64,000 bases of DNA. Origin: Flavobacteriales bacterium UBA2306 (lineage in GTDB: Bacteria; Bacteroidota; Bacteroidia; Flavobacteriales; Weeksellaceae). The translations under genes and the position numbers were made by a program. The stretch is taken from NCBI GenBank assembly GCA_002345565.1, contig DDVS01000006.1, positions 62,001 to 126,000 of the forward strand. Direction: 5' to 3'. How positions within the stretch are numbered: the stretch's first letter is position 1; the number at the start of each line of letters is the position of its first letter. Positions 16,379 through 25,133 of this stretch are shown in pieces. The notes beneath the pieces were generated by a model that ran no database searches, had not been told where the DNA came from, and saw nothing but the letters and a program-made list of their open reading frames with translations.

Positions 16379-17770
16379 ATGAAAATAAAATATTCTGAAC
16401 TAATTGACCAAACGCTTTATTTTCCTACGGAAGAATTCAATGTAGAAGAAAATAATCTGAAGTTTCACGACATCAATCTGATGGAAGTTGTGGAAAAATT
16501 CGGGACTCCTTTGAAGTTCAATTATCTACCAAAAATATCTCAGAATATAGAAAGGGCAAAGTTTTGGTTCAAAGAAGCTTTTGAAAAGAACGATTATCAG
16601 AAGAATTACAGATATTGCTACTGTACAAAGTCCAGTCATTTTGCGTTTGTCGTGGAAGAAGCGTTGAAAAATGATATCAGTCTGGAGACATCTTCTGCTT
16701 ACGATATGGATATCGTGAAATCGCTTTACGACAAAGGAAAAGTGCCTAAAGATATCGAAGTCATTTGCAACGGTTTCAAAACTGATGATTATTTGGCGAA
16801 AATTTCGGAGCTTATTAATAATGGTTTCGAAAATATCACACCGATTCTTGATAACTACAGAGAGTTGGACAAGCTAACGGAAAGTATCGACAGAACTTTT
16901 GACATCGGAATTAGAATCGCATCTGAAGAAGAGCCGAAATTCGAATTTTATACCTCAAGATTAGGGATTGGATACAAAGATATTATTCCTTATTACAGCC
17001 AAAAAATCGCGGAACATCCGAATGCAAGGCTGAAAATGCTTCACTTTTTCATCAATACAGGAATCAAAGACACGGCTTATTATTGGAACGAATTGTACAA
17101 GTGCCTACGGGTTTATGCAAGACTGAAAAAAATTGCACCTGAAGTGGATTCATTGAATATCGGTGGTGGTTTTCCTATCAAAACGTCATTGAATTTTGAT
17201 TACGATTATCAATATATGGTAAACGAAATCGTTTCTCAAATCAAGAAATTCTGCGAAGAAGAAGGTGTTGAAGAACCAAATATCTATACAGAATTCGGAA
17301 GTTTCACAGTGGGAGAAAGTGGTGGACATTTATATAAAATCATTTCTCAGAAACGTCAAAACGACAGGGAAAAATGGAATATGATTGACTCATCATTTAT
17401 GACAACTTTGCCAGATACTTGGGCAATTTCTCGTCACTTCATTATGTTGCCACTGAATCGTTGGGATGATTCCTATGAAAGAGTTTTTCTTGGTGGATTA
17501 ACTTGTGATTCAGATGATTATTATAATTCTGAACAGCATACGAATGCCATCTATCTTCCTGTTTTTAATGAGACAAAACCTTTGTACATCGGATTTTTTC
17601 ATACAGGTGCATATCAGGAAACGATTGGCGGTTACGGAGGTGTTCATCACTGTTTGATGCCTCAGCCAAAACATATTTTGATTGATAAAGACGAGGACGG
17701 AAATATCACTTACGAACTGTTCCGAGAAGAACAAAGACCGGAAGATGTGTTGAAACTTCTGGGGTATTAA
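16379..17770 (+). CDS. speA: PLP-dependent decarboxylase, probably arginine decarboxylase (short SpeA form)
   Basis: 463 residues of the alanine-racemase-fold (type III) decarboxylases. The PLP lysine is in YCYCTKSSHFAF (Lys84); the glycine-rich phosphate loop is LNIGGGFPIKT; the active-site cysteine lies in GGLTCDSDDYY. This form, shorter than the 630-660-residue E. coli SpeA, is what I know as arginine decarboxylase in Flavobacteriia, the first step of polyamine synthesis via agmatine. No agmatinase gene adjoins it. Diaminopimelate or carboxynorspermidine decarboxylase are the alternatives; lack of other lys genes makes them less likely. Confidence 0.75.
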   Translation: MKIKYSELIDQTLYFPTEEFNVEENNLKFHDINLMEVVEKFGTPLKFNYLPKISQNIERAKFWFKEAFEKNDYQKNYRYCYCTKSSHFAFVVEEALKNDISLETSSAYDMDIVKSLYDKGKVPKDIEVICNGFKTDDYLAKISELINNGFENITPILDNYRELDKLTESIDRTFDIGIRIASEEEPKFEFYTSRLGIGYKDIIPYYSQKIAEHPNARLKMLHFFINTGIKDTAYYWNELYKCLRVYARLKKIAPEVDSLNIGGGFPIKTSLNFDYDYQYMVNEIVSQIKKFCEEEGVEEPNIYTEFGSFTVGESGGHLYKIISQKRQNDREKWNMIDSSFMTTLPDTWAISRHFIMLPLNRWDDSYERVFLGGLTCDSDDYYNSEQHTNAIYLPVFNETKPLYIGFFHTGAYQETIGGYGGVHHCLMPQPKHILIDKDEDGNITYELFREEQRPEDVLKLLGY

Positions 17771-17809
17771 GTTTTAGATGATAGACATTAAGATAAAAGA
17801 TAATAGACA

Positions 17810-17843
17810 AAAAAAGCGACTTGAAATTTCAAGTCGCTTTTTT
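17810..17843. terminator. bidirectional terminator
   Basis: Perfect 17-bp inverted repeat AAAAAAGCGACTTGAAA with no spacer and T-rich ends, between the convergent decarboxylase and nitroreductase genes. Confidence 0.9.
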
Positions 17844-17846
17844 AAT

Positions 17847-18479
17847 TTATTTGATTTCTGTGATGAATTCTTCTTTTGGAGTTCTGTATTTTTTCAAATT
17901 TACCAACCAGTCTCCGCTTGTGTCTCTATAACCTAAAGGTAAAATCACAACACTTTTCAAACCTTTTTCAGCGAATCCTAACAATTCGTCAAGGGCTTGA
18001 TTGTTAAATCCTTCCATCGGTGTAGCATCTACTTTTTGTTCAGCAGCTGCAGCAATCGCCAATCCAAAAGAGATGTAAGCTTGTTTCGCTGCGTGAGTGG
18101 CGTGCCATTCGTTTCCAAGCGGTTCGTACATTCCCCAGAGTCTGGTCTTATAATCATCCATTGTTTCTTTAGGAATTCCCCTTTCAGAAGTCGTTTTTTC
18201 AAAAACTTCGGAGATGCTGTTATGAGAATAACCATCCCAAGCTGCCCAAACCAAAAGATGCGAACCATCTGTAATCTGAGCTTGGTCAAAAGCAATCGGT
18301 TGGATTTTTTCTAATAACTCTTTATTCGTGATAACGAATAATCTGTAAGGTTGTAAACCAGAGGAAGAAGGTGCTAATCTTGCAGCTTCTACAATGTAAT
18401 CTACTTTATCTTGAGGAACGATTTCTCCGTTCATTTTTTTTGTTGCGTAACGCCAATTTAAGTCTTCTAATAAACTCAT
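17847..18479 (-). CDS. NAD(P)H-dependent FMN nitroreductase (NfsB-like)
   Basis: 210 residues. The N-terminus LEDLNWRYATKKMNGEIVP and the FMN-binding APSSSGLQPYRLFVI motif mark the nitroreductase family; VVILPLGYRDTSGDW is the C-terminal FMN/NAD contact region. It reduces quinones and nitro compounds with NAD(P)H in the cytoplasm. It is divergently paired with an HxlR regulator, a common arrangement in which the regulator senses electrophiles and controls the reductase. A TAACTTTG box and a palindromic operator lie between them. Confidence 0.92.
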   Translation of the reverse strand: MSLLEDLNWRYATKKMNGEIVPQDKVDYIVEAARLAPSSSGLQPYRLFVITNKELLEKIQPIAFDQAQITDGSHLLVWAAWDGYSHNSISEVFEKTTSERGIPKETMDDYKTRLWGMYEPLGNEWHATHAAKQAYISFGLAIAAAAEQKVDATPMEGFNNQALDELLGFAEKGLKSVVILPLGYRDTSGDWLVNLKKYRTPKEEFITEIK

Positions 18480-18507
18480 TTTTAGATGATTTTTTGATTT
18501 GAAATGT

Positions 18508-18515
18508 CAAAGTTA
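18508..18515 (-). promoter_or_regulatory. TAnnTTTG box for the nitroreductase gene
   Basis: TAACTTTG on the minus strand, about 28 bp before the nitroreductase ATG; the palindrome at 18534-18550 lies just upstream, at the -33 region. Confidence 0.6.
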
Positions 18516-18533
18516 ACTAAGAAAAGTTTATTT

Positions 18534-18577
18534 TTGTAATCTAGTTACAAAAAGTTACCGTTACCAAAAAGTAACTT
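18534..18577. promoter_or_regulatory. probable HxlR operator: two palindromes
   Basis: TTGTAA-TCTAG-TTACAA (18534-18550) is a perfect 6-5-6 inverted repeat. AAGTTAC (18552-18558) and GTAACTT (18571-18577) form a second one. Both share the GTTAC half-site and lie in the space between the divergent nitroreductase and HxlR genes. Confidence 0.65.
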
Positions 18578-18651
18578 ATTTGATAATTAGCTAGTTATAA
18601 AATAATATTAATAAAAATTTAATATTATGAATCTGAAAATAAAAGTCTAAT

Positions 18652-19023
18652 ATGAAAATTAAATGTTGTAAAACCAATCTTCTCGCAGTTCAGGATACGA
18701 TGGATATTTTGAAAGGAAGATGGAAAGTCCAAATCATTGCGGCGCTTTGTTATGATAAAATGCGTTTTTCGGATTTGCAGAAAGAAATTGAAGGTATTTC
18801 TGCCAAAATGTTGAGCAGTGAATTGAAAGATTTAGAAATCAATCAATTGGTAAAAAGAACCGTTCTGAACACACAACCAATCTCTGTAGAATATGAATTA
18901 ACGGATTATGGAAGAACGTTGAAAAAAATCATCGAACATCTTGCAGAATGGGGAATTCAACATCGTAAACAGATTACCGGAAAAGTTTTGGAAAATGTTA
19001 TACTTGAATCACCCCCAAATTAA
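18652..19023 (+). CDS. HxlR-family transcriptional regulator
   Basis: 123 residues, typical length. Recognised from the N-terminal Cys-Cys (KIKCCKTNLL), the winged-helix core MDILKGRWKVQIIAAL...RFSDLQKEIEGISAKMLSSEL and the wing YELTDYGRTLK. HxlR proteins often sense aldehydes, quinones or oxidants through such cysteines and bind as dimers to palindromes. The two adjacent cysteines at residues 5 and 6 could be the sensor. Its 3' end overlaps the convergent carboxylase gene by 26 bp. Confidence 0.92.
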   Translation: MKIKCCKTNLLAVQDTMDILKGRWKVQIIAALCYDKMRFSDLQKEIEGISAKMLSSELKDLEINQLVKRTVLNTQPISVEYELTDYGRTLKKIIEHLAEWGIQHRKQITGKVLENVILESPPN

Positions 19024-20626
19024 ATTTCTCCGTAATTGGCGAATGATTGGCAGCCTCGATTCCTATAGAAATCCATTTTCTAGTATCCAAAGGATTGATA
19101 ATGGCATCTGTCCAAAGTCTTGCAGCGGCGTAAGTCGCTTGGGTTTGGCGATTATAATCTTTCAGGATTTTGTCAAGAATTTCTTTTCGCTCTTCATCAG
19201 ATATTTCTTTTCCTTGTTTTTTAAGCGCCGATTCTTGGATTTGAAGCAAAACTTTTCCCGCTTGCGAACCTCCCATTACAGCGAGTTCTGCCCAAGGCCA
19301 AGCTACAATTAATCTCGGGTCGTAAGCTTTTCCGCACATCGCATAATTTCCTGCCCCGTAAGAATTTCCTGTAATCACTGTGAATTTCGGAACGACAGAA
19401 TTTGAAACTGCATTTACCATTTTTGCGCCGTCTTTGATGATGCCGCCGTGTTCTGATTTGGAACCGACCATAAAACCTGTAACATCTTGCAAGAAAACCA
19501 AGGGGATTTTCCGTTGATTGCAATTGGCAATAAAACGGGTTGCTTTATCCGCAGAATCTGAATAGATAACACCTCCGAATTGCATCTCGCCCTTGCCGCT
19601 TTTCACCATTTTTCTTTGATTGGCAACAATTCCGACACTCCAACCATGGATTCTAGCAGTGGCACAAATAATACTTTTGCCATAATCGGGCTTGTATTCT
19701 TCGTATTCAGATTTGTCGACCAGACATTTTATAATTTCAAAAGTGTCATATTGTTCTGATCTTGCTACAGGCATTATGCCGAAAATATTGTCGGGATTTT
19801 CTTTTGGAGGAAAACTTTCTATTCTGTCAAATCCTGCTTTGTCGTAATCTCCGATAGATTTCATAATATTTTTAATTCTATCCAAAGCATCTTTGTCATC
19901 TTTTGCTTTGTAATCCGTAACGCCGGAGATTTCGCAATGTGTGGTTGCGCCGCCTAATGTTTCGTTGTCGATATTTTCTCCGATAGCAGCTTTTACGAGA
20001 TAACTTCCAGCCAAAAAAATGCTTCCGGTTTTGTCCACAATCATGGCTTCATCGCTCATGATGGGCAAATAAGCGCCGCCTGCAACGCAGCTGCCCATAA
20101 TGGCAGAAATCTGAACGATGCCAGAAGAACTCATCTTGGCATTGTTTCGGAAAATTCTTCCGAACATCTCTTTGTCCGGGAAAATTTCGTCTTGCATAGG
20201 AAGATAAACGCCGGCAGAATCAACAAGATAAATAATTGGCAAGCGATTTTCCATAGCGATTTCCTGGGCTCGCAAGTTTTTCTTTCCTGTAATCGGAAAC
20301 CAAGCGCCTGCTTTCACTGTTGCATCATTGGCAACAACAATGCACTGTTTTCCTGATATATACCCGATTTTTACAATAACGCCTCCTGCAGGACATCCGC
20401 CTTCTTTCTCATACATTTCGTAACCTGCAAATGCACCAATTTCTATGGAATCAGAATTGTTGTCAAAAAGATAGTCTATTCTTTCTCTGGCAGTCATTTT
20501 CCCTTGATCTCGCTGTTTTTGGAGCGCTTTTTCGCCGCCTCCCAGTTTGATTTTTGAAAGTAATTTTTTGGTGTCAGACAATTTAAGTTTATTGAGATCT
20601 TCTCTTTTATTGAATTCCAAATCCAT
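18998..20626 (-). CDS. acyl-CoA carboxylase, carboxyltransferase (beta) subunit
   Basis: 542 residues of the crotonase-fold carboxyltransferase family. The biotin/CoA site motifs are visible: KMTARERIDYLFD, GGCPAGGVIVKIG, the oxyanion-hole Gly-rich stretches MGSCVAGGAYLP and GNSYGAGNYAMCG, and the C-terminal AAARLWTDAIINPLDTR. It moves CO2 from biotin to an acyl-CoA. The sequence looks most like methylcrotonyl-CoA carboxylase beta (leucine breakdown), with propionyl-CoA carboxylase as the alternative. No biotin-carrier alpha subunit is nearby, so the partner is elsewhere. Confidence 0.88.
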   Translation of the reverse strand: MDLEFNKREDLNKLKLSDTKKLLSKIKLGGGEKALQKQRDQGKMTARERIDYLFDNNSDSIEIGAFAGYEMYEKEGGCPAGGVIVKIGYISGKQCIVVANDATVKAGAWFPITGKKNLRAQEIAMENRLPIIYLVDSAGVYLPMQDEIFPDKEMFGRIFRNNAKMSSSGIVQISAIMGSCVAGGAYLPIMSDEAMIVDKTGSIFLAGSYLVKAAIGENIDNETLGGATTHCEISGVTDYKAKDDKDALDRIKNIMKSIGDYDKAGFDRIESFPPKENPDNIFGIMPVARSEQYDTFEIIKCLVDKSEYEEYKPDYGKSIICATARIHGWSVGIVANQRKMVKSGKGEMQFGGVIYSDSADKATRFIANCNQRKIPLVFLQDVTGFMVGSKSEHGGIIKDGAKMVNAVSNSVVPKFTVITGNSYGAGNYAMCGKAYDPRLIVAWPWAELAVMGGSQAGKVLLQIQESALKKQGKEISDEERKEILDKILKDYNRQTQATYAAARLWTDAIINPLDTRKWISIGIEAANHSPITEKFNLGVIQV

Positions 20627-20798
20627 AAGGTTTCTTTTGGCTTAAAGATAAAATTTTTTGCAAAATATCAAAATAGCTTTTCGCAAACAAGAAATCATTT
20701 TGCAGATGTAATATTAAACAGAATATACCGTTATGGAATTAGAATAAGATGAATTTTAGTTAGTTTATGTTTATTATTAATAAGTTAGCTTATTAAGG

Positions 20799-20827
20799 AT
20801 CCGTATAGCTTTATGCGGATTTTTTAG
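20799..20827 (+). terminator. orphan intrinsic terminator in the 20627-20903 gap
   Basis: ATCCGTATA-GCTT-TATGCGGAT (nine pairs including one G-T) followed by T6. It points rightward but no rightward gene lies upstream within this gap, so it may end a small RNA or attenuate a long EamA leader. Confidence 0.65.
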
Positions 20828-20879
20828 TGTTTATGGGTTTATTATCAGTGATGATAGGGGTTAATTCTATGATTTGTGC

Positions 20880-20887
20880 TATTTTTG
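20880..20887 (+). promoter_or_regulatory. TAnnTTTG box for the EamA gene
   Basis: TATTTTTG, 16 to 25 bp before the candidate ATGs at 20904 and 20913. The in-frame TTG at 20874 is upstream of this box and is rejected as start. Confidence 0.55.
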
Positions 20888-20903
20888 TCAACTTGAAAAT
20901 CAA

Positions 20904-21812
20904 ATGTTTGGAATGAAAAATTCTTATTTGCTGAGGTTGCATTTTATTGTTTTTTTATGGGGTTTTACAGCGATATTGGGAAAATTGATCAGTACAGAAG
21001 CCCATGTTTTGGTTTTCTACAGAATGTCTATAGCAGCTGTTTTTTTATATCTATATCTAAGACTTATTAAAAAACAAAGCATAAAAATCTCTTGGAATTT
21101 ACTCTGGAAATTGGTGGCTATTGGGAGTGTAATGGCATTTCATTGGTTATTCTTTTTTCAATCCATTAAGGTTTCTAATGTTTCCATCGCTCTATCATGT
21201 TTATCTTTATCTACATTATTTGCAGCATTAATAGAGCCAATAATCTTCAAAAGAAAGCCAGATTTGGTAGAAATCATCATAGGGATGGTTATTGTAGGTT
21301 GTATTTCTTTGATTTTTAATGCAGAATTAAAATATAAAGAAGGTATAATTTATGGCGTTTTATGTGCCTTATTTGGGACTGTTTTTTCTGTTTTCAATGG
21401 GAAGATTTTTGGCAAGACAAGCTCTGGTAATATTATTTTTTATGAAATTGCAGGCGGCTGGCTGGTGATTAGTTTATTTTATCTTATCACGGGACAATTT
21501 TCGGATCTCCGCGAAATAAGTTATACAGATATTGCGTTAATAATACTGTTGGCTTCTGTCTTTACAGCATATCCAATGTTTGAAAGTGTGAAATTGATGA
21601 AGTTTATTTCGCCTTTTACATTGATTTTAACCGTAAATCTGGAGCCTGTGTATGGGATTATTCTGGCTTTTTTTATCTTTGGAGCCTCAGAACATATGAG
21701 TCCGGTTTTTTATATGGCTTCACTGGTGATGATTATTGCAATTGTGATTAATGGCATTATAAAATCGAAAAGAAAACAAGAAGTTGCAATTACAGATTCA
21801 GAATCTCTGTAA
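20904..21812 (+). CDS. EamA/DMT-family inner membrane permease
   Basis: About 300 residues with ten hydrophobic helices in two EamA repeats (LRLHFIVFLWGFTAILGKLIS opening the first; YGVLCALFGTVFSVFNGKIFG opening the second). The characteristic HWLFFFQSIKVSNVSIA and the second-repeat LEPVYGIILA motifs are present. The family exports or imports amino acids and other metabolites; substrate cannot be read. Start is at ATG 20904 or 20913; both follow the promoter box. The PorV/PorQ-like gene follows after 10 bp and may be co-transcribed. Confidence 0.9.
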   Translation: MFGMKNSYLLRLHFIVFLWGFTAILGKLISTEAHVLVFYRMSIAAVFLYLYLRLIKKQSIKISWNLLWKLVAIGSVMAFHWLFFFQSIKVSNVSIALSCLSLSTLFAALIEPIIFKRKPDLVEIIIGMVIVGCISLIFNAELKYKEGIIYGVLCALFGTVFSVFNGKIFGKTSSGNIIFYEIAGGWLVISLFYLITGQFSDLREISYTDIALIILLASVFTAYPMFESVKLMKFISPFTLILTVNLEPVYGIILAFFIFGASEHMSPVFYMASLVMIIAIVINGIIKSKRKQEVAITDSESL

Positions 21813-21822
21813 ACACTTATTA

Positions 21823-22905
21823 ATGAAAAGAATTTTATTTTTTTTACTGCTTATTTTCACACAGCTATTCGGTGCCCAGATCATCAGAAAATATTCTAAT
21901 GAGTTTCTGAATATTGGTGCCGGCGCCAGAGGTTTGGCTATGGGTGGTGCAGTGGTTTCTAATCAGGATGATGTGTATTCTCCTATGTGGAATCCAGCTG
22001 GTCTTATAAAGATCGACCGCGATTGGCAAATGGCAGCTATGCACGCAGAATATTTTGAATCCATCGCTAAGTATGATTATATTGCTTACGCAAAACCTCT
22101 GGACTACGGAAATGGTGTCTTTGCCATATCTCTAGTCAGATTAGGTGTAGATAATATACTGAATACCACTCAATTAATAGACGCGGAAGGTAATATAGAT
22201 TATGATAAAATCAGTTCTTTTTCCACAGCAGATTACGCTGGTCTTTTTTCATACGCTTTTCATCCTAACGGGAATCAGAAACTAGATATTGGCGCTACGG
22301 CAAAAGTAGTTTATAGAAATGTGGGAAAATTTGCCAGCGGTTATGGTTTTGGATTTGATTTGGGCGCTATTTATCATACAGACAAAGATCTTAATATTGG
22401 AGTAATGTTGAGAGATGCCACCAGCACAGTCAACTTTTGGACAATTAATCAACAAGAGCTTTCGACAGTGGTAAATGGGGAAGAGTTTAATCCGGCGCCT
22501 ACAGATAAGATGGAAATCACGATGCCGAAACTTAACGTCGGAGTCAGTAAAACCTATGAATTCAGCAGAGATTTAAAATTATTACCAGAAGCAGGTATTA
22601 ATGTTGATTTTGCTAAAACAGCCGCTCTTGTCTCAACAGATTTTGCCAGTATTACTCCTTATTTGGGAGGAGAATTGATCTTCCAGGACATGATTTTTGT
22701 AAGATTGGGCTTCAATAGATTTCAAAGCATTACCGATATAGAAAATCTCAAAAGAAAAGTCTCTTTCCAGCCCAGCGCAGGGATAGGCATTCGTTACAAA
22801 GGCTTGACTTTAGATTATGCCATTACCAATTCTGGCGTTGGAGGCTCCAATTTTTACTCTAATTTCTTTTCTTTGAAGTTGGATATGTTCGGATTTAGAA
22901 ATTAA
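21823..22905 (+). CDS. PorV/PorQ-like outer membrane beta-barrel protein
   Basis: 360 residues from the ATG at 21823, chosen because it gives a signal peptide (MKRILFFLLLIFTQLFGAQ). The first mature segment, FLNIGAGARGLAMGGAVVS then YSPMWNPAGL, is the FadL/PorV-type opening with the inward-pointing N-terminal plug. The rest shows alternating aromatic beta strands ending in Phe-Arg-Asn. PorV itself shuttles cargo to the type IX attachment complex; this sequence is a more distant member, so a general outer-membrane channel role is safer. It pairs with a secreted protein gene 14 bp downstream. Confidence 0.82.
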   Translation: MKRILFFLLLIFTQLFGAQIIRKYSNEFLNIGAGARGLAMGGAVVSNQDDVYSPMWNPAGLIKIDRDWQMAAMHAEYFESIAKYDYIAYAKPLDYGNGVFAISLVRLGVDNILNTTQLIDAEGNIDYDKISSFSTADYAGLFSYAFHPNGNQKLDIGATAKVVYRNVGKFASGYGFGFDLGAIYHTDKDLNIGVMLRDATSTVNFWTINQQELSTVVNGEEFNPAPTDKMEITMPKLNVGVSKTYEFSRDLKLLPEAGINVDFAKTAALVSTDFASITPYLGGELIFQDMIFVRLGFNRFQSITDIENLKRKVSFQPSAGIGIRYKGLTLDYAITNSGVGGSNFYSNFFSLKLDMFGFRN

Positions 22906-22919
22906 AAATCAATTTTGAT

Positions 22920-23666
22920 ATGAAAAACTTATCGATATTTTGTGCTATGGTTTTGGTCTTTTTTGCTAAAAGCCAAAAACTATCGGATTATAAATATGTT
23001 TTGGTGCCTCAGGAATTTGGAGATTTCAAGGAAAGTAGAGCTTATGGACTGTCCGGTCTTTTAGAAAAATCACTCAAAGCTAAAAAGTATAATGTGTTGC
23101 CGGAAATCAAAACCGAGTGGCCACAAGATGCCTTGATGAATCCGTGCGATGTGGTGAAAGCAGATCTGTTGGAAGACAAAAGTATGTTTAGGAATAAAAT
23201 TATTCTGGAGTTTAGGGATTGTAATAACAATAGCATACTTACAGAAAAAGCAGGCAGTGGAATCAAGGAGTTTGAGCCAGGTTTTCAAGATGCTTTAAAA
23301 CAAGCTTTGGTAAAGATACCAGTTTCTAACCCTCAGCTTCAAACCTTGGCAAAATCTGAAGTTAACAATACACCGCCACAAACTGTTAAAATTAATTCTT
23401 CAGATCAAAATAAAACTGCGCAAAGATTCTCTAATCACAATTTAAATGTTCAAAAAATACAGATTGATGACAAGCAGTTTATATTGGTAGACGGCAACAG
23501 TTCCGTCCCATTTGCAACTTTTAAAACTACTACAAAACAAGATGTTTTCCGTGTAAAATTGGCTTCCGGAGAGTTTACCATCGGTTATTTTGAAAATGGA
23601 AATATCATTATAGAAATGCCTAAAGGCAACGATGAGTTTTCTAAAGAAGTTTTCTCTTCCAATTAA
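22920..23666 (+). CDS. secreted protein of unknown function paired with the barrel gene
   Basis: 248 residues, signal peptide to about residue 18 (ending FFAKS). The mature domain opens with KLSDYKYVLVPQEFGDFKESRAYGLSGLLEKSLKAKKYNVL, which reads like a small alpha/beta domain. It keeps two cysteines (NPCD and RDCN) that could form a periplasmic disulfide. A linker rich in Asn, Thr and Pro separates it from a short C-terminal beta domain. No known family recognised. Its 14-bp spacing from the PorV/PorQ-like gene suggests they work together in the envelope. Confidence 0.78.
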   Translation: MKNLSIFCAMVLVFFAKSQKLSDYKYVLVPQEFGDFKESRAYGLSGLLEKSLKAKKYNVLPEIKTEWPQDALMNPCDVVKADLLEDKSMFRNKIILEFRDCNNNSILTEKAGSGIKEFEPGFQDALKQALVKIPVSNPQLQTLAKSEVNNTPPQTVKINSSDQNKTAQRFSNHNLNVQKIQIDDKQFILVDGNSSVPFATFKTTTKQDVFRVKLASGEFTIGYFENGNIIIEMPKGNDEFSKEVFSSN

Positions 23667-23687
23667 TTGATAAATTTTAAACGAATG

Positions 23688-23714
23688 AAAAAAGCTCCAT
23701 CTGGAGCTTTTTTT
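23688..23714 (+). terminator. intrinsic terminator
   Basis: AAAAAAGCTCCA-TC-TGGAGCTTTTTTT, a 12-bp stem with T run, between the convergent secreted-protein and peroxiredoxin genes; usable from both sides. Confidence 0.9.
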
Positions 23715-23736
23715 GTCAAAATTAGAAATTCGAAGC

Positions 23737-24372
23737 CTATTTATTAGGCTGTGGCGTATATCTTAAATAAGGTTTTATGACTTTAACCCCTTTAGTAAAT
23801 TTTTTCTCTGCTTCTTCTTGAGAAACTGCAGGCGGAATAATCACATCTTCGCCATCTTTCCAATCCACTGGTGTTGCAACGCCAAAACCATCCACTAACT
23901 GCAGAGAATCCAAAACCCTTAAGATTTCTGTAAAATTTCTACCTGTAGAAGCGGGATAAGTAATGATTAGTCTTACTTTTTTATTAGGGTCTATGATTAA
24001 TAAAGATCTTACCGTTAAGCTTGTGCTGGCATTTGGATGAATGAAATCATATAACTCAGACACTTTTTTATCTGGATCTGCAATAATGGGAAATTCAACT
24101 TCTGTATTTTGAGTTTCATTGATGTCAGAGATCCAACCTTTGTGATTATCGATTCCGTCTACACTCAAAGCCAAAACTTTTGTATTTCTTTTATCAAATT
24201 CAGGTTTAAGTTCAGACGTTTTTCCCAATTCTGTTGTGCAGACGGGTGTGTAATCTGCGGGATGAGAAAAAAGAATACCCCAGGAATCTCCCAGATATTC
24301 ATAAAAATTTAAAGTTCCAAGACTGCTTTCTGCTTCAAAATCCGGAGCGGTATCACCAAGTTTAATAGACAT
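23737..24372 (-). CDS. peroxiredoxin, 1-Cys Prx6 type
   Basis: 211 residues, Prx6 length. The peroxidatic cysteine is Cys45 in HPADYTPVCTTELG, the Prx6-class active site; no second conserved cysteine is seen, so it is a 1-Cys enzyme needing an external thiol. The C-terminal dimer arm has VATPVDWKDGEDVIIPP, also typical. It reduces hydrogen peroxide and organic peroxides in the cytoplasm; bacillithiol made by BshA could be the reductant here, which is inference. Transcribed alone from a TACATTTG box. Confidence 0.94.
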   Translation of the reverse strand: MSIKLGDTAPDFEAESSLGTLNFYEYLGDSWGILFSHPADYTPVCTTELGKTSELKPEFDKRNTKVLALSVDGIDNHKGWISDINETQNTEVEFPIIADPDKKVSELYDFIHPNASTSLTVRSLLIIDPNKKVRLIITYPASTGRNFTEILRVLDSLQLVDGFGVATPVDWKDGEDVIIPPAVSQEEAEKKFTKGVKVIKPYLRYTPQPNK

Positions 24373-24402
24373 AGAATTGATATTTTATAATTAATTGGAA
24401 AA

Positions 24403-24410
24403 CAAATGTA
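24403..24410 (-). promoter_or_regulatory. TAnnTTTG box for the peroxiredoxin gene
   Basis: TACATTTG on the minus strand, 30 bp before the ATG. Confidence 0.55.
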
Positions 24411-24466
24411 TAAATAATATTTTTAATTTATACTAATTTGGTATGAATTATTTTTAAACATAAAAA

Positions 24467-24489
24467 AACCACAGATACTTTCTGTGGTT
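24467..24489 (-). terminator. intrinsic terminator of the 24511-25020 lipoprotein gene
   Basis: AACCACAGA / TCTGTGGTT with a 5-base loop, followed on the minus strand by a T7 run. Confidence 0.85.
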
Positions 24490-24510
24490 AGTTTGAGATC
24501 TATATTAATT

Positions 24511-25020
24511 TTAGAAAGTTCCTACTTTGCTATCATCTATATTGAATTTTTGAATAATTTCTTCATAAGACATTTTAGTCAAATCCTCAGAATTAGCATT
24601 TTTTCCATATACTGCAGGAACTAAAACAACTCTAAAAGTTTGGTTTGTAATGTATTGTGGTGTAGTGTTAATGTCATAAGTGCCACCTGCGTAGATCATA
24701 AAATCATTTTTTGTAAAGTCGAAATCATAATCTAATTCGCCTTGAGTAAGGTATAATGTTCTCGGGATTTGTTGCCAGACTGGCGTGCCATCGGAACTTC
24801 CCACTTGTCTGAAAATAACCAAATAATCCTGATCTAGCATAGAGCGGCTAAAAGCCTGATAATAATTCCATCCATCTGTAGCATTATAGGAAAAATTAAC
24901 ATTTTTAAGATCATAAACCGCAGGATAATCTGCCGGATTTTCTACATATTCTGTACGTTCGCAGCTAATCATCATAAAACCAAAAATGGCGACCATCAGC
25001 AAAGGAAATAATTTTTTCAT
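24511..25020 (-). CDS. lipoprotein of unknown function
   Basis: 169 residues with lipobox MMISC (Cys20). The mature protein has the look of a small beta-sandwich common in Bacteroidota surface or periplasmic lipoproteins: AVYDLKNVNFSYNATDGWNYY, then TPVWQQIPRTLYLTQGELDYDFDF, with many aromatic residues. It is a single-gene unit with its own terminator. I associate this pattern with uncharacterised flavobacterial lipoproteins but know no function. Confidence 0.8.
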   Translation of the reverse strand: MKKLFPLLMVAIFGFMMISCERTEYVENPADYPAVYDLKNVNFSYNATDGWNYYQAFSRSMLDQDYLVIFRQVGSSDGTPVWQQIPRTLYLTQGELDYDFDFTKNDFMIYAGGTYDINTTPQYITNQTFRVVLVPAVYGKNANSEDLTKMSYEEIIQKFNIDDSKVGTF

Positions 25021-25133
25021 AGGTTAGATATTTACGTTAAAATTTAATTACCAAATAATAGACCATAAAAATAGCATTTCTCCGTGGAATTAATATCTTT
25101 ATGGAAACTTTCTGAATTTTAGATTTTCAAAAT

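Noticed and set aside
21823..22905. Calling the barrel gene PorV of the type IX system
   Set aside because: Only the general PorV/PorQ family pattern is present; no T9SS gene adjoins, so a specific name is not supported.
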